The notes: generated by a model from the sequence alone, not told the origin. A DNA stretch of 64,000 nucleotides from Pseudomonas migulae (GCF_024169315.1 NZ_JALJWR010000001.1:5878501-5942500); one strand, 5' to 3'; shown: positions 53,314 through 62,583, counted from the stretch's first letter. Numbers and translations: made by a program.

Positions 53314-53420
53314 TTCGGCGCAAATATCTCTTACGTGTAGGCAAGTTCTGATAGACTTGCCGCCGAGTTGTCCCCCGGTTTGCGGGACTGCTTCACAATC
53401 ACCAGATGGGGATTTAACGG
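53314..53420 (+). promoter_or_regulatory. sigX-oprF intergenic region with two stem-loops
   Basis: A perfect hairpin ggcaagt / acttgcc (53340-53361) and a second, gtccc / gggac (53370-53388), lie between sigX and oprF. Neither has a T run, so they may be attenuators or stabilisers at the oprF 5' end; oprF promoters are expected here or upstream. Confidence 0.45.
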
Positions 53421-54455
53421 ATGAAACTGAAAAACACCTTGGGCTTGGCCATTGGTTCTCTTATTGCAGCCACTTCGTTCGGCGCACTGGCACAAGGCCA
53501 AGGCGCAGTTGAAATCGAAGGCTTCATGAAGAAAGAGTACTACGACAGCCAGCGCGATTTCAAAAACGACGGCAACCTGTTCGGTGGTTCGGTTGGTTAC
53601 TTCCTGACCGACGACGTTGAACTGCGTCTGGCCTACGACGAAGTTCACAACGTTCGTGGCGAAGATGGCAAGAACATCAAGGGCTCCGACACTGCCCTGG
53701 ACGCTCTGTACCACTTCAACAACCCAGGCGACATGGTACGTCCGTACGTATCCGCTGGTTTCTCCGACCAGAGCATCGGCCAGACCGGTCGTGGTGGTCG
53801 TGACGGTTCCACCTTCGCCAACCTGGGCGCTGGTGCCAAGCTGTACTTCACAGACAACTTCTACGCCCGTGCTGGCGTTGAAGCTCAGTACAACATCGAC
53901 CAGGGCGACACCGAGTGGGCTCCTAGCGTCGGTATCGGTGTGAACTTCGGTGGCGGCTCCAAGCCTGCTGCTGCTCCAGTTCCAGCACCGGCTGAAGTCT
54001 GCTCCGACAGCGACAACGACGGCGTTTGCGACAACGTTGACAAGTGCCCGGACACCCCAGCTAACGTAACTGTTGACGCTGATGGCTGCCCAGCAGTTGC
54101 TGAAGTTGTTCGTGTAGAGCTGGACGTTAAGTTCGATTTCGACAAATCTGTTGTTAAAACCAACAGCTACGGCGACATCAAGAACCTGGCTGACTTCATG
54201 AAGCAGTACCCATCCACCACCACTACTGTTGAAGGTCACACTGACTCCGTCGGTCCTGACGCTTACAACCAGAAACTGTCCGAGCGTCGTGCAAACGCCG
54301 TTAAGCAAGTTCTGACCAACCAGTACGGTGTTGAATCGTCCCGCGTTCAGTCTGTTGGCTACGGCGAATCCCGCCCAGTTGCTGACAACAAAACTGAAGC
54401 TGGTCGCGCTGTTAACCGTCGCGTAGAAGCGCAGGTTGAAGCTCAAGCTAAGTAA
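53421..54455 (+). CDS. oprF: Major outer membrane porin OprF
   Basis: 344 residues. Signal peptide KLKNTLGLAIGSLIAATSFG with cleavage after Ala-Leu-Ala. N-terminal eight-strand beta barrel, a Cys-containing linker (CSDSDNDGVCDNVDKCPDTP, thrombospondin-3-like calcium loops near residues 194-213) and a C-terminal OmpA peptidoglycan-binding domain (VEGHTDSVGPDAYNQKLSER). General porin and structural anchor. SigX-dependent in Pseudomonas. Confidence 0.97.
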   Translation: MKLKNTLGLAIGSLIAATSFGALAQGQGAVEIEGFMKKEYYDSQRDFKNDGNLFGGSVGYFLTDDVELRLAYDEVHNVRGEDGKNIKGSDTALDALYHFNNPGDMVRPYVSAGFSDQSIGQTGRGGRDGSTFANLGAGAKLYFTDNFYARAGVEAQYNIDQGDTEWAPSVGIGVNFGGGSKPAAAPVPAPAEVCSDSDNDGVCDNVDKCPDTPANVTVDADGCPAVAEVVRVELDVKFDFDKSVVKTNSYGDIKNLADFMKQYPSTTTTVEGHTDSVGPDAYNQKLSERRANAVKQVLTNQYGVESSRVQSVGYGESRPVADNKTEAGRAVNRRVEAQVEAQAK

Positions 54456-54473
54456 TTAGCCCGCAGCTCTGAG

Positions 54474-54499
54474 AAAAGCCCGGCTTAGGCCGGGCTTTT
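54474..54499 (+). terminator. Terminator of oprF
   Basis: aaaagcccggc / gccgggctttt around a short loop, with a T-rich tail. On the minus strand it can also serve the convergent cobA. Confidence 0.88.
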
Positions 54500-54523
54500 C
54501 TTTGTCTGCGATTTGAGGGGAAT

Positions 54524-55273
54524 TCAGGCTGACTGAGTGACTGCAGGCGCAGACAGGTTTTGTGCGGAACAGGCCGCTACCGCGCCAATCACCAGGATCG
54601 CAGGGCTTTTCAGCTCAAAAGCGTAGGCATCTTCCTCCATCGCCATCAGATCGCTCCGACATTCCCGTTGATGTGGCAGGGACGCGTTTTCAATCATCGC
54701 CACCGGCGTATCCGCCGCCATCCCTCCTGCCAGCAACTGTTCGCGAATTTCACTCAGCTTCGCCACGCCCATGTAGACCACCAATGTCGTTCCGCCCTGG
54801 GCCAAAGCCTGCCAATTCAGGCTACTGCCATCTTGCGTATGGGCCGTCACCAGCGTCACGCCCCGCGCCACGCCTCTGAGCGTCAACGGGATATCGCATT
54901 GCGTCGCACCGGCCAACCCGGCGGTAATGCCATTAACCAGCTCGACATCGACCCCGCGCTCGCGCAGCCACTGTGCCTCTTCACCGCCGCGACCAAAAAT
55001 GCATGGATCGCCGCCCTTGAGCCGCACCACGCATTTGCCCTGACGGGCATAACGCAGCATCAATCGATGAATGAACGCCTGAGGCGTGGAACGACAGCCA
55101 CCGCGTTTGCCCACGGGAATAATCCGTGCCTGGGCGCAATGCTCAAGCACCGCCTCGTTCACCAGGTCGTCGATCAACACCACATCGGCTTCGTTCAGCG
55201 CTCGAACAGCCTTGAGGGTCAGCAATTCCGGGTCGCCAGGACCTGCACCCACCAGCCAGACTTTTGCGTTCAT
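54524..55273 (-). CDS. cobA: Uroporphyrinogen-III C-methyltransferase
   Basis: 249 residues. Adds two methyl groups from SAM to uroporphyrinogen III to make precorrin-2, the precursor of sirohaem. Motifs: VWLVGAGPGDPELLTLKA at the N-terminus and KGGDPCIFGRGGEE in the middle. It is the promoter-distal gene of the nitrate operon (10-base gap), consistent with sirohaem for a nitrite reductase, although none is encoded in this window. Confidence 0.93.
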   Translation of the reverse strand: MNAKVWLVGAGPGDPELLTLKAVRALNEADVVLIDDLVNEAVLEHCAQARIIPVGKRGGCRSTPQAFIHRLMLRYARQGKCVVRLKGGDPCIFGRGGEEAQWLRERGVDVELVNGITAGLAGATQCDIPLTLRGVARGVTLVTAHTQDGSSLNWQALAQGGTTLVVYMGVAKLSEIREQLLAGGMAADTPVAMIENASLPHQRECRSDLMAMEEDAYAFELKSPAILVIGAVAACSAQNLSAPAVTQSA

Positions 55274-55283
55274 AGTGTTTTCC

Positions 55284-58001
55284 TCACGAGATGACGGCGA
55301 TCGGCTGCGCAGTGGCGGCCAACAAACGCTTGATTTCCGGAACGCAGGAGCCGCATTGCGTGCCGCAACCCAATTCTTGTTTCAAACCTTGCAAGTCCAG
55401 TCCTCGGCGGATGCCGGCACAGACTGCGTTTTGGCTGACGTTTTTGCAGTTGCACAGGGTTTTAGAGCCGGCGGCCGGCGCGCTGGCGTTACCTGGCGGC
55501 GCGCTCAGCGGCGCGAGCAGCCAGCGCCGCAGTTGTTGGTCCACGCGACCTTCGAGCCAGAGGTCCTGCAGCCAGTGCTGGGCGAGGGTTTCTCCGGCGA
55601 GACGAATCGCGGTAATTCGGCCGTTCTCGATCCGCACCCGTTTGCCGATGGAACGCTGAGGGTCGTCGTAGGCCAGTACCGGACCGTCGTTGAGCCTCAG
55701 GCATTGATCGATATCACGCAGTAACTGCGGATCTGGCGCGGCGGTGCTGGAAGCGCGTATGAGCAGCGCAGGGCGTTCACGGCCTGCAAGGCTGAGGCTG
55801 ACGTAGGAAAACGCCTCACAGAGTGGTCGTAGCGTCTCAAAATGCTGTTGGATATCGCCCTCGACCAAGGCGAAAAGGTTCCAGGGCAGGTTTACCGGGT
55901 CGAGTCTGACCCCGGTGTGTTTGAGTTCCGGCTGTTTCGACAACGGGTCAAACGCCGGTTGGGTGATCGCGTTGACACCGCCCTTCAGGAAGCGGTCGCC
56001 CCAGTGCATGGGCAGGAAGGCCTGGCCGGGACGCACACTGTCGTCGCTGCCGACGGCAACAATGACCGCGCCGCGATGGCTTTTCAGGCTGACCAGCTCA
56101 CCGGGTTGCAGGCCATGGCGGAGCAGTTCATCCGGGTGCAGGCTCAACACGGCTTCACTGACATGACCGAACAATTGCGCGGCAGTGCCGGTGCGGCTCA
56201 TGCCGTGCCATTGATCGCGCAGGCGGCCGGTGATCAGGGTCAGGGGGAATTGCCCATCGCGTTGTTCCCTGGCGGCGCGATACGGTTCGGCGATGAACCG
56301 GGCGCGTCCGCTGGCGGTCGGGAAAATGCCGTCCACGTACAATCGCGCTGTCCCTTCACTGGCGTTTGCAGGGAATGGCCATTGCTGCGGACCGAGGCGA
56401 TCGATCAATTCATGGCTGATGCCGGACAGGTCCAGATCACGGCCGTGGGTCAATTGCTTGTACTCATCGAAGATCTGCGCCGGGGTTTCGAACGCAAACA
56501 GACTGGCTTGCTCGGGACGCAGGTATTTTTCCAGGCGCTGTGCGAAATCCACCGTGATCGCCCAGTCGGAACGTGCTTCTCCGGGGGCGACAATTGCGCG
56601 GCGGACGTGGGAAATCCGCCGCTCGGAGTTGGTTACCGTGCCGTCCTTTTCGCCCCAACTGGCGGCAGGTAACAGCAGGTCGGCGAACGCGGCGGTTTCG
56701 GTGGTGCGAAAGGCTTCCTGCAACACCACGAACGGGCAGGCTTCCAGCGCCGCGCGCACGGCAGTCTGGTCCGGCATCGATTGCGCGGGGTTGGTGCAGG
56801 CAATCCACAGGGCTTTGATGGTTCCGTTACGAACCTGCTCGAACAGCTCGATGGCAGTAAGCCCGGTGCTTTCAGGCAACCGGTCAACGCCCCAGTAGGC
56901 CGCAACTTCCGCACGATGCTCGGCATTGGCCGCTTCGCGATGGCCCGGCAGCAGGTTCGACAGACTGCCGGTTTCGCGCCCGCCCATGGCATTCGGCTGA
57001 CCGGTCAGGGAGAAAGGTCCTGCACCCGGACGGCCAATCTGCCCGGTGGCGAGGTGAAGGTTGATCAGCGCACTGTTTTTCGCACTGCCCGCGGTGGACT
57101 GGTTCAAGCCCATGCACCACAACGACAGGAAACTCGGCGAGGTGCCCACCCACTCGGCACATTGCTGCAGTTGTTCAACGCTGATCCCGCACAGCTGCGA
57201 AACCATCGGTGGCGTGTAATCGCGAACCAGGTCTTTCAGTTCGGCCAGCCCTTCGGTGTGGGCCTTGATGAAATCGCGGTCGATCCAGCCTTCCCACAGC
57301 AACAGGTACAAGATCCCATGGAACAACGCGACATCGGTGCCCGGAAGAATCGCCAGATGCAGGTCTGCCAGGTCGCAGGTGTCAGTGCGACGCGGGTCGA
57401 TGACGATGACTTTCATCTGTGGCCGGCGGGATTTGGCTTCTTCGAGGCGACGAAACAGTACCGGATGGGCGTAGGCCATGTTGCTGCCGACGATCATCAC
57501 ACAGTCGCTCGACTCCAGGTCTTCATAGCTGCACGGCGGCGCGTCAGCACCCAGGCTGCGCTTGTATCCAACCACCGCCGATGACATGCACAACCGCGAA
57601 TTGCTGTCGATGTTGTTGGTGCCGACCAGCGCTCGCGCCAGTTTGTTGAAGCTGTAGTAATCCTCGGTCAGCAACTGCCCGGAGATATAAAACGCCACGC
57701 TGTCCGGGCCGTGCTCGGCGATGGTTTCGGCGAAGACACTGGCGGCGTGATCAAGGGCGGTGTCCCAATCGGTGCGGCTGCGGGCCAGCCCCTTGCCCAG
57801 GCGCAATTCCGGATACAACGCTCGGGCCGCGAGGTCGCCAGTCAGGTGCAGGGTCGAACCCTTGCTGCACAGTTTGCCGAAGTTGGCCGGGTGAGCCGGA
57901 TCGCCACTGACGCCGAGGATGCGCTCGGCGTCATGCTCGATCAGCACGCCGCAGCCGACGCCGCAGTAGCAGCAGGTGGAAGCGGTGATCTGGCGGTTCA
58001 T
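55284..58001 (-). CDS. nasC: Assimilatory nitrate reductase catalytic subunit
   Basis: 905 residues. Molybdopterin oxidoreductase with an N-terminal [4Fe-4S] motif (Cys10, 13, 17 and 45), bis-MGD binding regions (SALINLHLATGQIGRPGAG, SLTGQPNAMGGRETG) and the C-terminal dinucleotide-binding part. A C-terminal BFD-like [2Fe-2S] domain (CNCKNVSQ at 850, then CGTQCGSC at 879-886) is fused on. Cytoplasmic; no Tat signal. Reduces nitrate to nitrite with electrons from the FAD protein encoded just upstream (1-base overlap). The symbol follows P. aeruginosa naming (PA1779) and varies between authors. Confidence 0.9.
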   Translation of the reverse strand: MNRQITASTCCYCGVGCGVLIEHDAERILGVSGDPAHPANFGKLCSKGSTLHLTGDLAARALYPELRLGKGLARSRTDWDTALDHAASVFAETIAEHGPDSVAFYISGQLLTEDYYSFNKLARALVGTNNIDSNSRLCMSSAVVGYKRSLGADAPPCSYEDLESSDCVMIVGSNMAYAHPVLFRRLEEAKSRRPQMKVIVIDPRRTDTCDLADLHLAILPGTDVALFHGILYLLLWEGWIDRDFIKAHTEGLAELKDLVRDYTPPMVSQLCGISVEQLQQCAEWVGTSPSFLSLWCMGLNQSTAGSAKNSALINLHLATGQIGRPGAGPFSLTGQPNAMGGRETGSLSNLLPGHREAANAEHRAEVAAYWGVDRLPESTGLTAIELFEQVRNGTIKALWIACTNPAQSMPDQTAVRAALEACPFVVLQEAFRTTETAAFADLLLPAASWGEKDGTVTNSERRISHVRRAIVAPGEARSDWAITVDFAQRLEKYLRPEQASLFAFETPAQIFDEYKQLTHGRDLDLSGISHELIDRLGPQQWPFPANASEGTARLYVDGIFPTASGRARFIAEPYRAAREQRDGQFPLTLITGRLRDQWHGMSRTGTAAQLFGHVSEAVLSLHPDELLRHGLQPGELVSLKSHRGAVIVAVGSDDSVRPGQAFLPMHWGDRFLKGGVNAITQPAFDPLSKQPELKHTGVRLDPVNLPWNLFALVEGDIQQHFETLRPLCEAFSYVSLSLAGRERPALLIRASSTAAPDPQLLRDIDQCLRLNDGPVLAYDDPQRSIGKRVRIENGRITAIRLAGETLAQHWLQDLWLEGRVDQQLRRWLLAPLSAPPGNASAPAAGSKTLCNCKNVSQNAVCAGIRRGLDLQGLKQELGCGTQCGSCVPEIKRLLAATAQPIAVIS

Positions 58002-59221
58002 CAGCTGGCTTCCCGCAAGGCTTCACCGAACATCAGGTGATCACGGATCTCGCCGATGTCCTGGTTCTCACGAATCTGCCGGAAATACCAACCGCCATCG
58101 GCCGTATCGCCATACAGGCAGGCGCCTACCAGCACATCGCCCTTGATCACCAGTTTTTTGTAGATCCCGCTGACGGGATCGGAGAGGGTGATGGTTTCGG
58201 TGCCTTCGCCGCCCATGAAGTCGCCGGCGGAAAACAGGTCGATGCCGGTAACTTTCAGTTTGGTCGAGGTCACCGACCCCTTGTAGCTGGCGAACCCCAG
58301 CCGGGCGAGATGGTTGGCGCAGACCCTGGCCTGTTCGAACAATGGCGCGACCAGGCCATAGGCAATGCCACGGTGGCTGGCGCATTCGCCGATGGCGTAG
58401 ACCCTTGGATCGTAGGTTTGCAGGGTGTCGTTGACCAGAATCCCGCGATTGCAGGGGAGGCCTGATTTTTCTGCGAGTTCGGTGGCGGGGCGAATGCCGG
58501 CGGCCATCACCACCAGGTCGGCGGGAATGATGTCGCCATTGTTGAACTCGACCGACCCGACCCGGCCATTGCCGGCATCGTGCAGGGCCCGGGTTTGCTC
58601 GCGAAGGCGAAAGTGCAGGCCACGAGCCTCCAGCGCGGTTTGCAGCATCTGGCCGCTGACGTTGTCCAGCTGCCGCTCCAGCAACCATTCACCGTTGTGC
58701 ACCACGGTGACGTGCATGCCGCGCAGCATCAGGCCGTTGGCCGCTTCCAGCCCCAGCAGGCCACCGCCGATGACCACGGCGTGCTGGTGGGTTTTGGCGG
58801 TGTTGATCATGACCTGAGTGTCGGCGATGTCGCGGTAGCCGATCACTCCGTGCAGGGTGTTGCCGGGGATCGGCAGGATAAACGGGGTCGAACCGGTGGC
58901 GATCAGCAGGCGGTCGTACTCGGCTTCGGTGCCGTCTTCGGCGATGACCCGGCGTTTGACCCGATCGATCTCCACCACTTTGCGGTTGAGCAGCAACTTG
59001 ATGTTGTTGTCCAGGTACCAGTCCAGGTCGTTGAGCACGATCTCTTCGAAAGTTTGCTCGCCGGCCAGTACGGGCGACAGCAGAATGCGGTTGTAGTTGG
59101 CATGCGGTTCGGCACCGAAGACGGTGATGTCGTACAGCTCGTTGCTCAGCTTGAGCAACTCTTCCAGGGTCCGAACCCCGGCCATGCCATTGCCGATCAT
59201 CACCAGTTTGAGTTTTTTCAT
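58001..59221 (-). CDS. NAD(P)H-FAD electron-transfer subunit of nitrate reductase (NirB N-terminal-like)
   Basis: 406 residues from the ATG at 59221 (ggag eight bases upstream); the frame extends to 59254. Two Rossmann motifs: VMIGNGMAGVRTLEELL (FAD) and VVIGGGLLGLEAANGL (NAD), plus YAIGECASHRG. It equals the first ~400 residues of NirB and ends before the BFD and sirohaem-binding parts, so it is not a nitrite reductase itself. In Klebsiella-type systems such a protein is the small subunit feeding electrons to the nitrate reductase. An alternative view is a truncated nirB. Confidence 0.85.
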   Translation of the reverse strand: MKKLKLVMIGNGMAGVRTLEELLKLSNELYDITVFGAEPHANYNRILLSPVLAGEQTFEEIVLNDLDWYLDNNIKLLLNRKVVEIDRVKRRVIAEDGTEAEYDRLLIATGSTPFILPIPGNTLHGVIGYRDIADTQVMINTAKTHQHAVVIGGGLLGLEAANGLMLRGMHVTVVHNGEWLLERQLDNVSGQMLQTALEARGLHFRLREQTRALHDAGNGRVGSVEFNNGDIIPADLVVMAAGIRPATELAEKSGLPCNRGILVNDTLQTYDPRVYAIGECASHRGIAYGLVAPLFEQARVCANHLARLGFASYKGSVTSTKLKVTGIDLFSAGDFMGGEGTETITLSDPVSGIYKKLVIKGDVLVGACLYGDTADGGWYFRQIRENQDIGEIRDHLMFGEALREAS

Positions 59222-59256
59222 CAGGTTCTCCGGGGCTCGACACATTTCGCGCAAAC

Positions 59257-59388
59257 AAAAAAAGGCGTCCCGCTAGTTGCCTAGCGAGGACGCCTTTGTC
59301 CTGGTCCCGTTATGTCGGGAAGCCCATCCTTCGTCGTTGAAGGCTGGGCTTTATGTAAGTTGAGAGAGGTAATGCAGTGGTTGTGCCA
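59257..59388 (-). promoter_or_regulatory. Nitrate reductase leader: sigma-54 promoter, ANTAR-target hairpins and terminator
   Basis: On the minus strand, tggcacaaccactgca (59388-59373) fits the -24/-12 consensus with GG-N10-GC. Downstream, hairpin 1 (59351-59320) has stem ccttc/gaagg plus an outer aagccca/tgggctt and a hexaloop AACGAC with A1 and G4. Hairpin 2 (59320-59305) has stem tcccg/cggga and loop ACATAA (A1, not G4). A strong terminator follows at 59297-59257 (ggcgtcc stem, seven Ts). This is the layout of NasT-controlled antitermination. Confidence 0.72.
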
Positions 59389-59594
59389 AGTTGTCCGGGC
59401 CCCGGTTATATGGACGCTTGGCACTTTATCAACCGTTGCGGTTGCACCGAATCGAAGCGTGCTGCCCGCTAATGGAGCGGGCTGGCGATCGATTTGTGGT
59501 GGCTGTCAGTCCGCCTTCGCGAGCAAGCCCGCTCCCACGTTTGGAATGCGTTCCCCAATGGGAGCGGGCTTGCTCGCGAACGACGCGACGCCGT
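59389..59594. other. Region upstream of the nitrate reductase leader
   Basis: 206 bases without a gene. Holds a REP pair at 59517-59581 and probably NtrC-type upstream sites for the sigma-54 promoter; I could not assign these with confidence. Confidence 0.35.
59517..59581. repeat. REP pair (ctcgcgaa type), compact
   Basis: cttcgcgagcaagcccgctc and, after a short spacer, gggagcgggcttgctcgcga in inverse orientation, upstream of the nitrate reductase leader and at the 3' side of the kinase gene. Confidence 0.8.
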
Positions 59595-61265
59595 CTAACC
59601 ATGAAATACCAAAACCAACAGCACCAGATTCACCAGCATCGCCCCCACCGCCAACGTCCGCCAGACCTTCACCGGCTCGCGCTCCAGCAACGGTCTGGGC
59701 CGCACGCTCAAACTGCGGCGCTCGCCCTGTTCCAGTACCAGCAACCATTCTTCCGCCGTTTCATATCGCTCATCCGGATTCGCTGCCACTGCGCGCTCCA
59801 GACTTTGCGCGATCCATTCAGGCAGGTCGGGCCGGTAGCGACTGGCGCTGACCGGTGCACCAAACCGCGGCCGCTGGAACGCTTCGATCTCGCCGTAGGG
59901 ATAATGCCCGGTGAGCAGGACATACAAGGTCACGCCCACGGCATACAAATCCTGTTGCACGGACGGCGGGTCGCCGCGAAAGGCTTCCGGCGCGATATAG
60001 CTGGGTGTTCCGGGCAAGGTCGAGGCCTGGTCTTCAGACAGGCCAGGGCAGTAGGCGAGACCGAAGTCCAGCAGGCGCAGCTCGCCGTCATCCCCCAGCA
60101 GCAGGTTTTCCGGTTTGATGTCGCGATGGAGAATCTGCCGTCGATGCAGCATGCCGACGGCCCGCAGCAAACGTTCTGCCAGATCCTGCCATTGAGCCAG
60201 CGGCAGCATGGCGTTCCGCGAACTCAGTTGCTCCAGGGTAGAACCGGAATATTCACGCATCACGTAGTACAAATGCTGACGCTGTTGGGCGGCATGGACT
60301 TCAGGGAAATGCCGACCGGCCACACGCTTGAGAAACCATTCTTCCGACAACAATGCCTGCCCAGCCAGGTGATCGTCGCGCAGTGCAACGGGCAAGGTTT
60401 TCAGCAGCCAGGGTTGTTGCTGAGCGTCACGCACCCGATAAAGCAGGGACTGCTGGCTCTGCCCGAGCACCGCTTCTACCTGCCAGCCCTCAAAGGTCTG
60501 GTCCGGTTTCAGCGCTGGCGGCAGTGGCCATTGCTGCAGATGAATCAGCGCGTCGCCGATACTCGTTTCACCGAGGGCGTCGACCCGCACCAATAACGCG
60601 CTGGCATTGTCCTGGCTGCCCGCCAGATGCGCCGCACTCACGAGGGTTCGCGCGGCACTGTGCAAATCCGGTTGATCACGCAGGATCGCCGCGATGGCGG
60701 TATCGCCCAGCACAGCCCAGATGCCATCGCTGAGCAGCACGAAACTCTCATCGAGGCGCAATTCGCCATCGAGAAAATCCAGCACCAGATGCTGATCGAG
60801 GCCCAGCGCCCGTTTGAGCACATGCTGCATGCCCGGTTGATCCCAGACGTGGTCTTCGCTGATCCGTTGCAAGTGATCGGCGTGCCAGCGATAAACCCTG
60901 CAGTCACCGACATGCGCCAGGGTAAATCGCCTGCCGCGCATGACCAGGGCACTGACGGTGGTGAGCAGCGGTTGCCCACCGCCATTGGCCTGCAACCAGC
61001 GATTCTGTGCCAGCAGCAGGCGATCCAGTGCCTGGGCGACGCCCCAGGTTTCCGGCGTTGCGTAATAGTCCAGCGCCAGCGCCTGTAAGGTCGAGCGGGC
61101 GGCGAGCCCACCATCGGCGCACTGGCTGACGCCGTCGGCGATGGCGAACAGGTAACCCTTGCTCGCAGCCAGCGCCGGCGCGGGAGTGACCAGGCGCAGG
61201 GCGTCCTGATTCTCCTCGCGCGGTCCCATGGCGCTGGCTTCGGCGAAGCTCAGTTGCAGGCTCAT
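59595..61265 (-). CDS. PP2C phosphatase / Ser-Thr kinase fusion protein
   Basis: 556 residues. Residues 1-240 are a PP2C-type phosphatase (AIADGVSQCADGG near 41-53, LLSDGIWAVLGD and SQDNASALLV). Residues about 260-520 are a Hanks-type kinase with HRDIKPENLL (380-389) and LDFGLAYCPG (399-408); its Gly-rich loop is not canonical. A single C-terminal membrane segment (TLAVGAMLVNLVLLVLVFHG) anchors it. Eight bases downstream of the nitrate transporter gene, as PA1782 is, so it is co-transcribed with nitrate uptake and may control it by phosphorylation; this is inference. Confidence 0.88.
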   Translation of the reverse strand: MSLQLSFAEASAMGPREENQDALRLVTPAPALAASKGYLFAIADGVSQCADGGLAARSTLQALALDYYATPETWGVAQALDRLLLAQNRWLQANGGGQPLLTTVSALVMRGRRFTLAHVGDCRVYRWHADHLQRISEDHVWDQPGMQHVLKRALGLDQHLVLDFLDGELRLDESFVLLSDGIWAVLGDTAIAAILRDQPDLHSAARTLVSAAHLAGSQDNASALLVRVDALGETSIGDALIHLQQWPLPPALKPDQTFEGWQVEAVLGQSQQSLLYRVRDAQQQPWLLKTLPVALRDDHLAGQALLSEEWFLKRVAGRHFPEVHAAQQRQHLYYVMREYSGSTLEQLSSRNAMLPLAQWQDLAERLLRAVGMLHRRQILHRDIKPENLLLGDDGELRLLDFGLAYCPGLSEDQASTLPGTPSYIAPEAFRGDPPSVQQDLYAVGVTLYVLLTGHYPYGEIEAFQRPRFGAPVSASRYRPDLPEWIAQSLERAVAANPDERYETAEEWLLVLEQGERRSLSVRPRPLLEREPVKVWRTLAVGAMLVNLVLLVLVFHG

Positions 61266-61272
61266 TCAGCCC

Positions 61273-62484
61273 TCACACCCGCGCGGCGGTGACGGCAGCC
61301 GAGCCCCAGGTGGTTCTCCAGCGACGCTTCACGCCGTGCAGGCCGAACCAGGCGAGGACGCCGAGGCTGGCGAACAGCCACAAGGCCAGTTGATAGCTGC
61401 CGGTGCTTTGCTTGATCGCACCCATGCCCGCCGCGAGGGCGAAACCACCGATACCCCCAGCCATGCCGATCAAACCGGTCATCACGCCGATTTCACGCCG
61501 AAAACGCTGTGGGACCAATTGGAAAACCGCGCCGTTACCCGCACCCAGACCGAGCATGGTGCAGACGAAAAGTGCCAGTGCCGCGTAGGAGCTCGGCAAG
61601 TTGAAACCCACCGCCGCGATACAGATCGCCGCCACCGTGTACATCGCCAGCAAGGTGCGAATCCCGCCGAAACGGTCAGCCAATGCACCGCCCAAAGGAC
61701 GCATCAGACTGCCGCCGAACACGCAGGCCGCGGTGTAGTAGCCGGCAGTCACCGGGCTCAGGCCATATTGGTCGTTGAAGTAGCCGGGCAGGGCGCTGGC
61801 CAGGCCGATGAAGCCGCCGAAGGTCACGCTGTAGAAAAACATGAACCACCAGCTGTCGCGGTCACCCAGGGCCTTGAAGTAGTCGGACACCGACTTGGCT
61901 TTCGGCCGTTCAGGGGCATTTTTGGCCAGCCAGGCGAAGACGATGATGGTCAGGATCAGCGGGATCAGGGCGAAGCCGAACACGTTACTCCAGCCAAACG
62001 CGGCAGCCAGCACCGGGGCGATCAGGGCGGCGAGCACGGTGCCCGAGTTACCGGCACCGGCGATGCCCATGGCCTTGCCTTGATGCTGCGGCGGATACCA
62101 TTGCGACGCCAGCGGCAGGGCCACGGCGAAGGATGCACCGGCCATGCCGAGGAACAGGCCCAGCAGCAGCGCCTGTTCATAACTGTGGATGCCCAGGTTC
62201 CAGGCGCCGAACAGGGCGCAGATCACGATGACCTGCCCGATCAGCCCGGCGGTTTTCGGCGACAAGCGATCCGCCAGCATACCCATGATGAAGCGCAACA
62301 CCGCACCGGCCAGAATCGGCGTGGCAACCACCATGCCGCGTTGTTGCGTGGTCAGGTGCAGGTCGGCGGCTATTTGCACCGCCAGCGGGCCGAGCAGGTA
62401 CCAGACCATGAAACTCAGGTCGAAATAGAGGAAGGCCGCGAACAGAGTCGGGGTATGGCCGGATTTCCAGAAGCTTGAATTCAT
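61273..62484 (-). CDS. nasA: NarK/NasA-type nitrate transporter (MFS)
   Basis: 403 residues from the ATG at 62484 (gaggtg upstream). About 12 membrane segments. Nitrate/nitrite porter features: FLYFDLSFMVWYLLGPLAV near residue 18-36 and the Gly-rich signature segments GAGNSGTVLAALIAPVLA and GMAGGIGGFALAAG. Inner-membrane nitrate uptake, usually proton-linked. First gene after the leader with the second ANTAR hairpin, and followed by the kinase gene. Confidence 0.88.
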   Translation of the reverse strand: MNSSFWKSGHTPTLFAAFLYFDLSFMVWYLLGPLAVQIAADLHLTTQQRGMVVATPILAGAVLRFIMGMLADRLSPKTAGLIGQVIVICALFGAWNLGIHSYEQALLLGLFLGMAGASFAVALPLASQWYPPQHQGKAMGIAGAGNSGTVLAALIAPVLAAAFGWSNVFGFALIPLILTIIVFAWLAKNAPERPKAKSVSDYFKALGDRDSWWFMFFYSVTFGGFIGLASALPGYFNDQYGLSPVTAGYYTAACVFGGSLMRPLGGALADRFGGIRTLLAMYTVAAICIAAVGFNLPSSYAALALFVCTMLGLGAGNGAVFQLVPQRFRREIGVMTGLIGMAGGIGGFALAAGMGAIKQSTGSYQLALWLFASLGVLAWFGLHGVKRRWRTTWGSAAVTAARV

Positions 62485-62583
62485 CGCGCACCTCAGCTGT
62501 GAGTCGTCTCGAGAAGGAGTCATGAGCTTGCAGGTGGGGCGCCGCAACGGCCGCACCACCGGCCCCGGGCTGTGGGGCCAAAA

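Noticed and set aside
58001..59221. A complete nirB
   Set aside because: The protein ends after the FAD/NAD domains at about 400 residues; BFD and sirohaem parts are absent.
59401..59440. A plus-strand sigma-54 promoter at cttggcactttatcaacc
   Set aside because: The GC at the -12 position is missing at the required spacing and no plus-strand gene follows.
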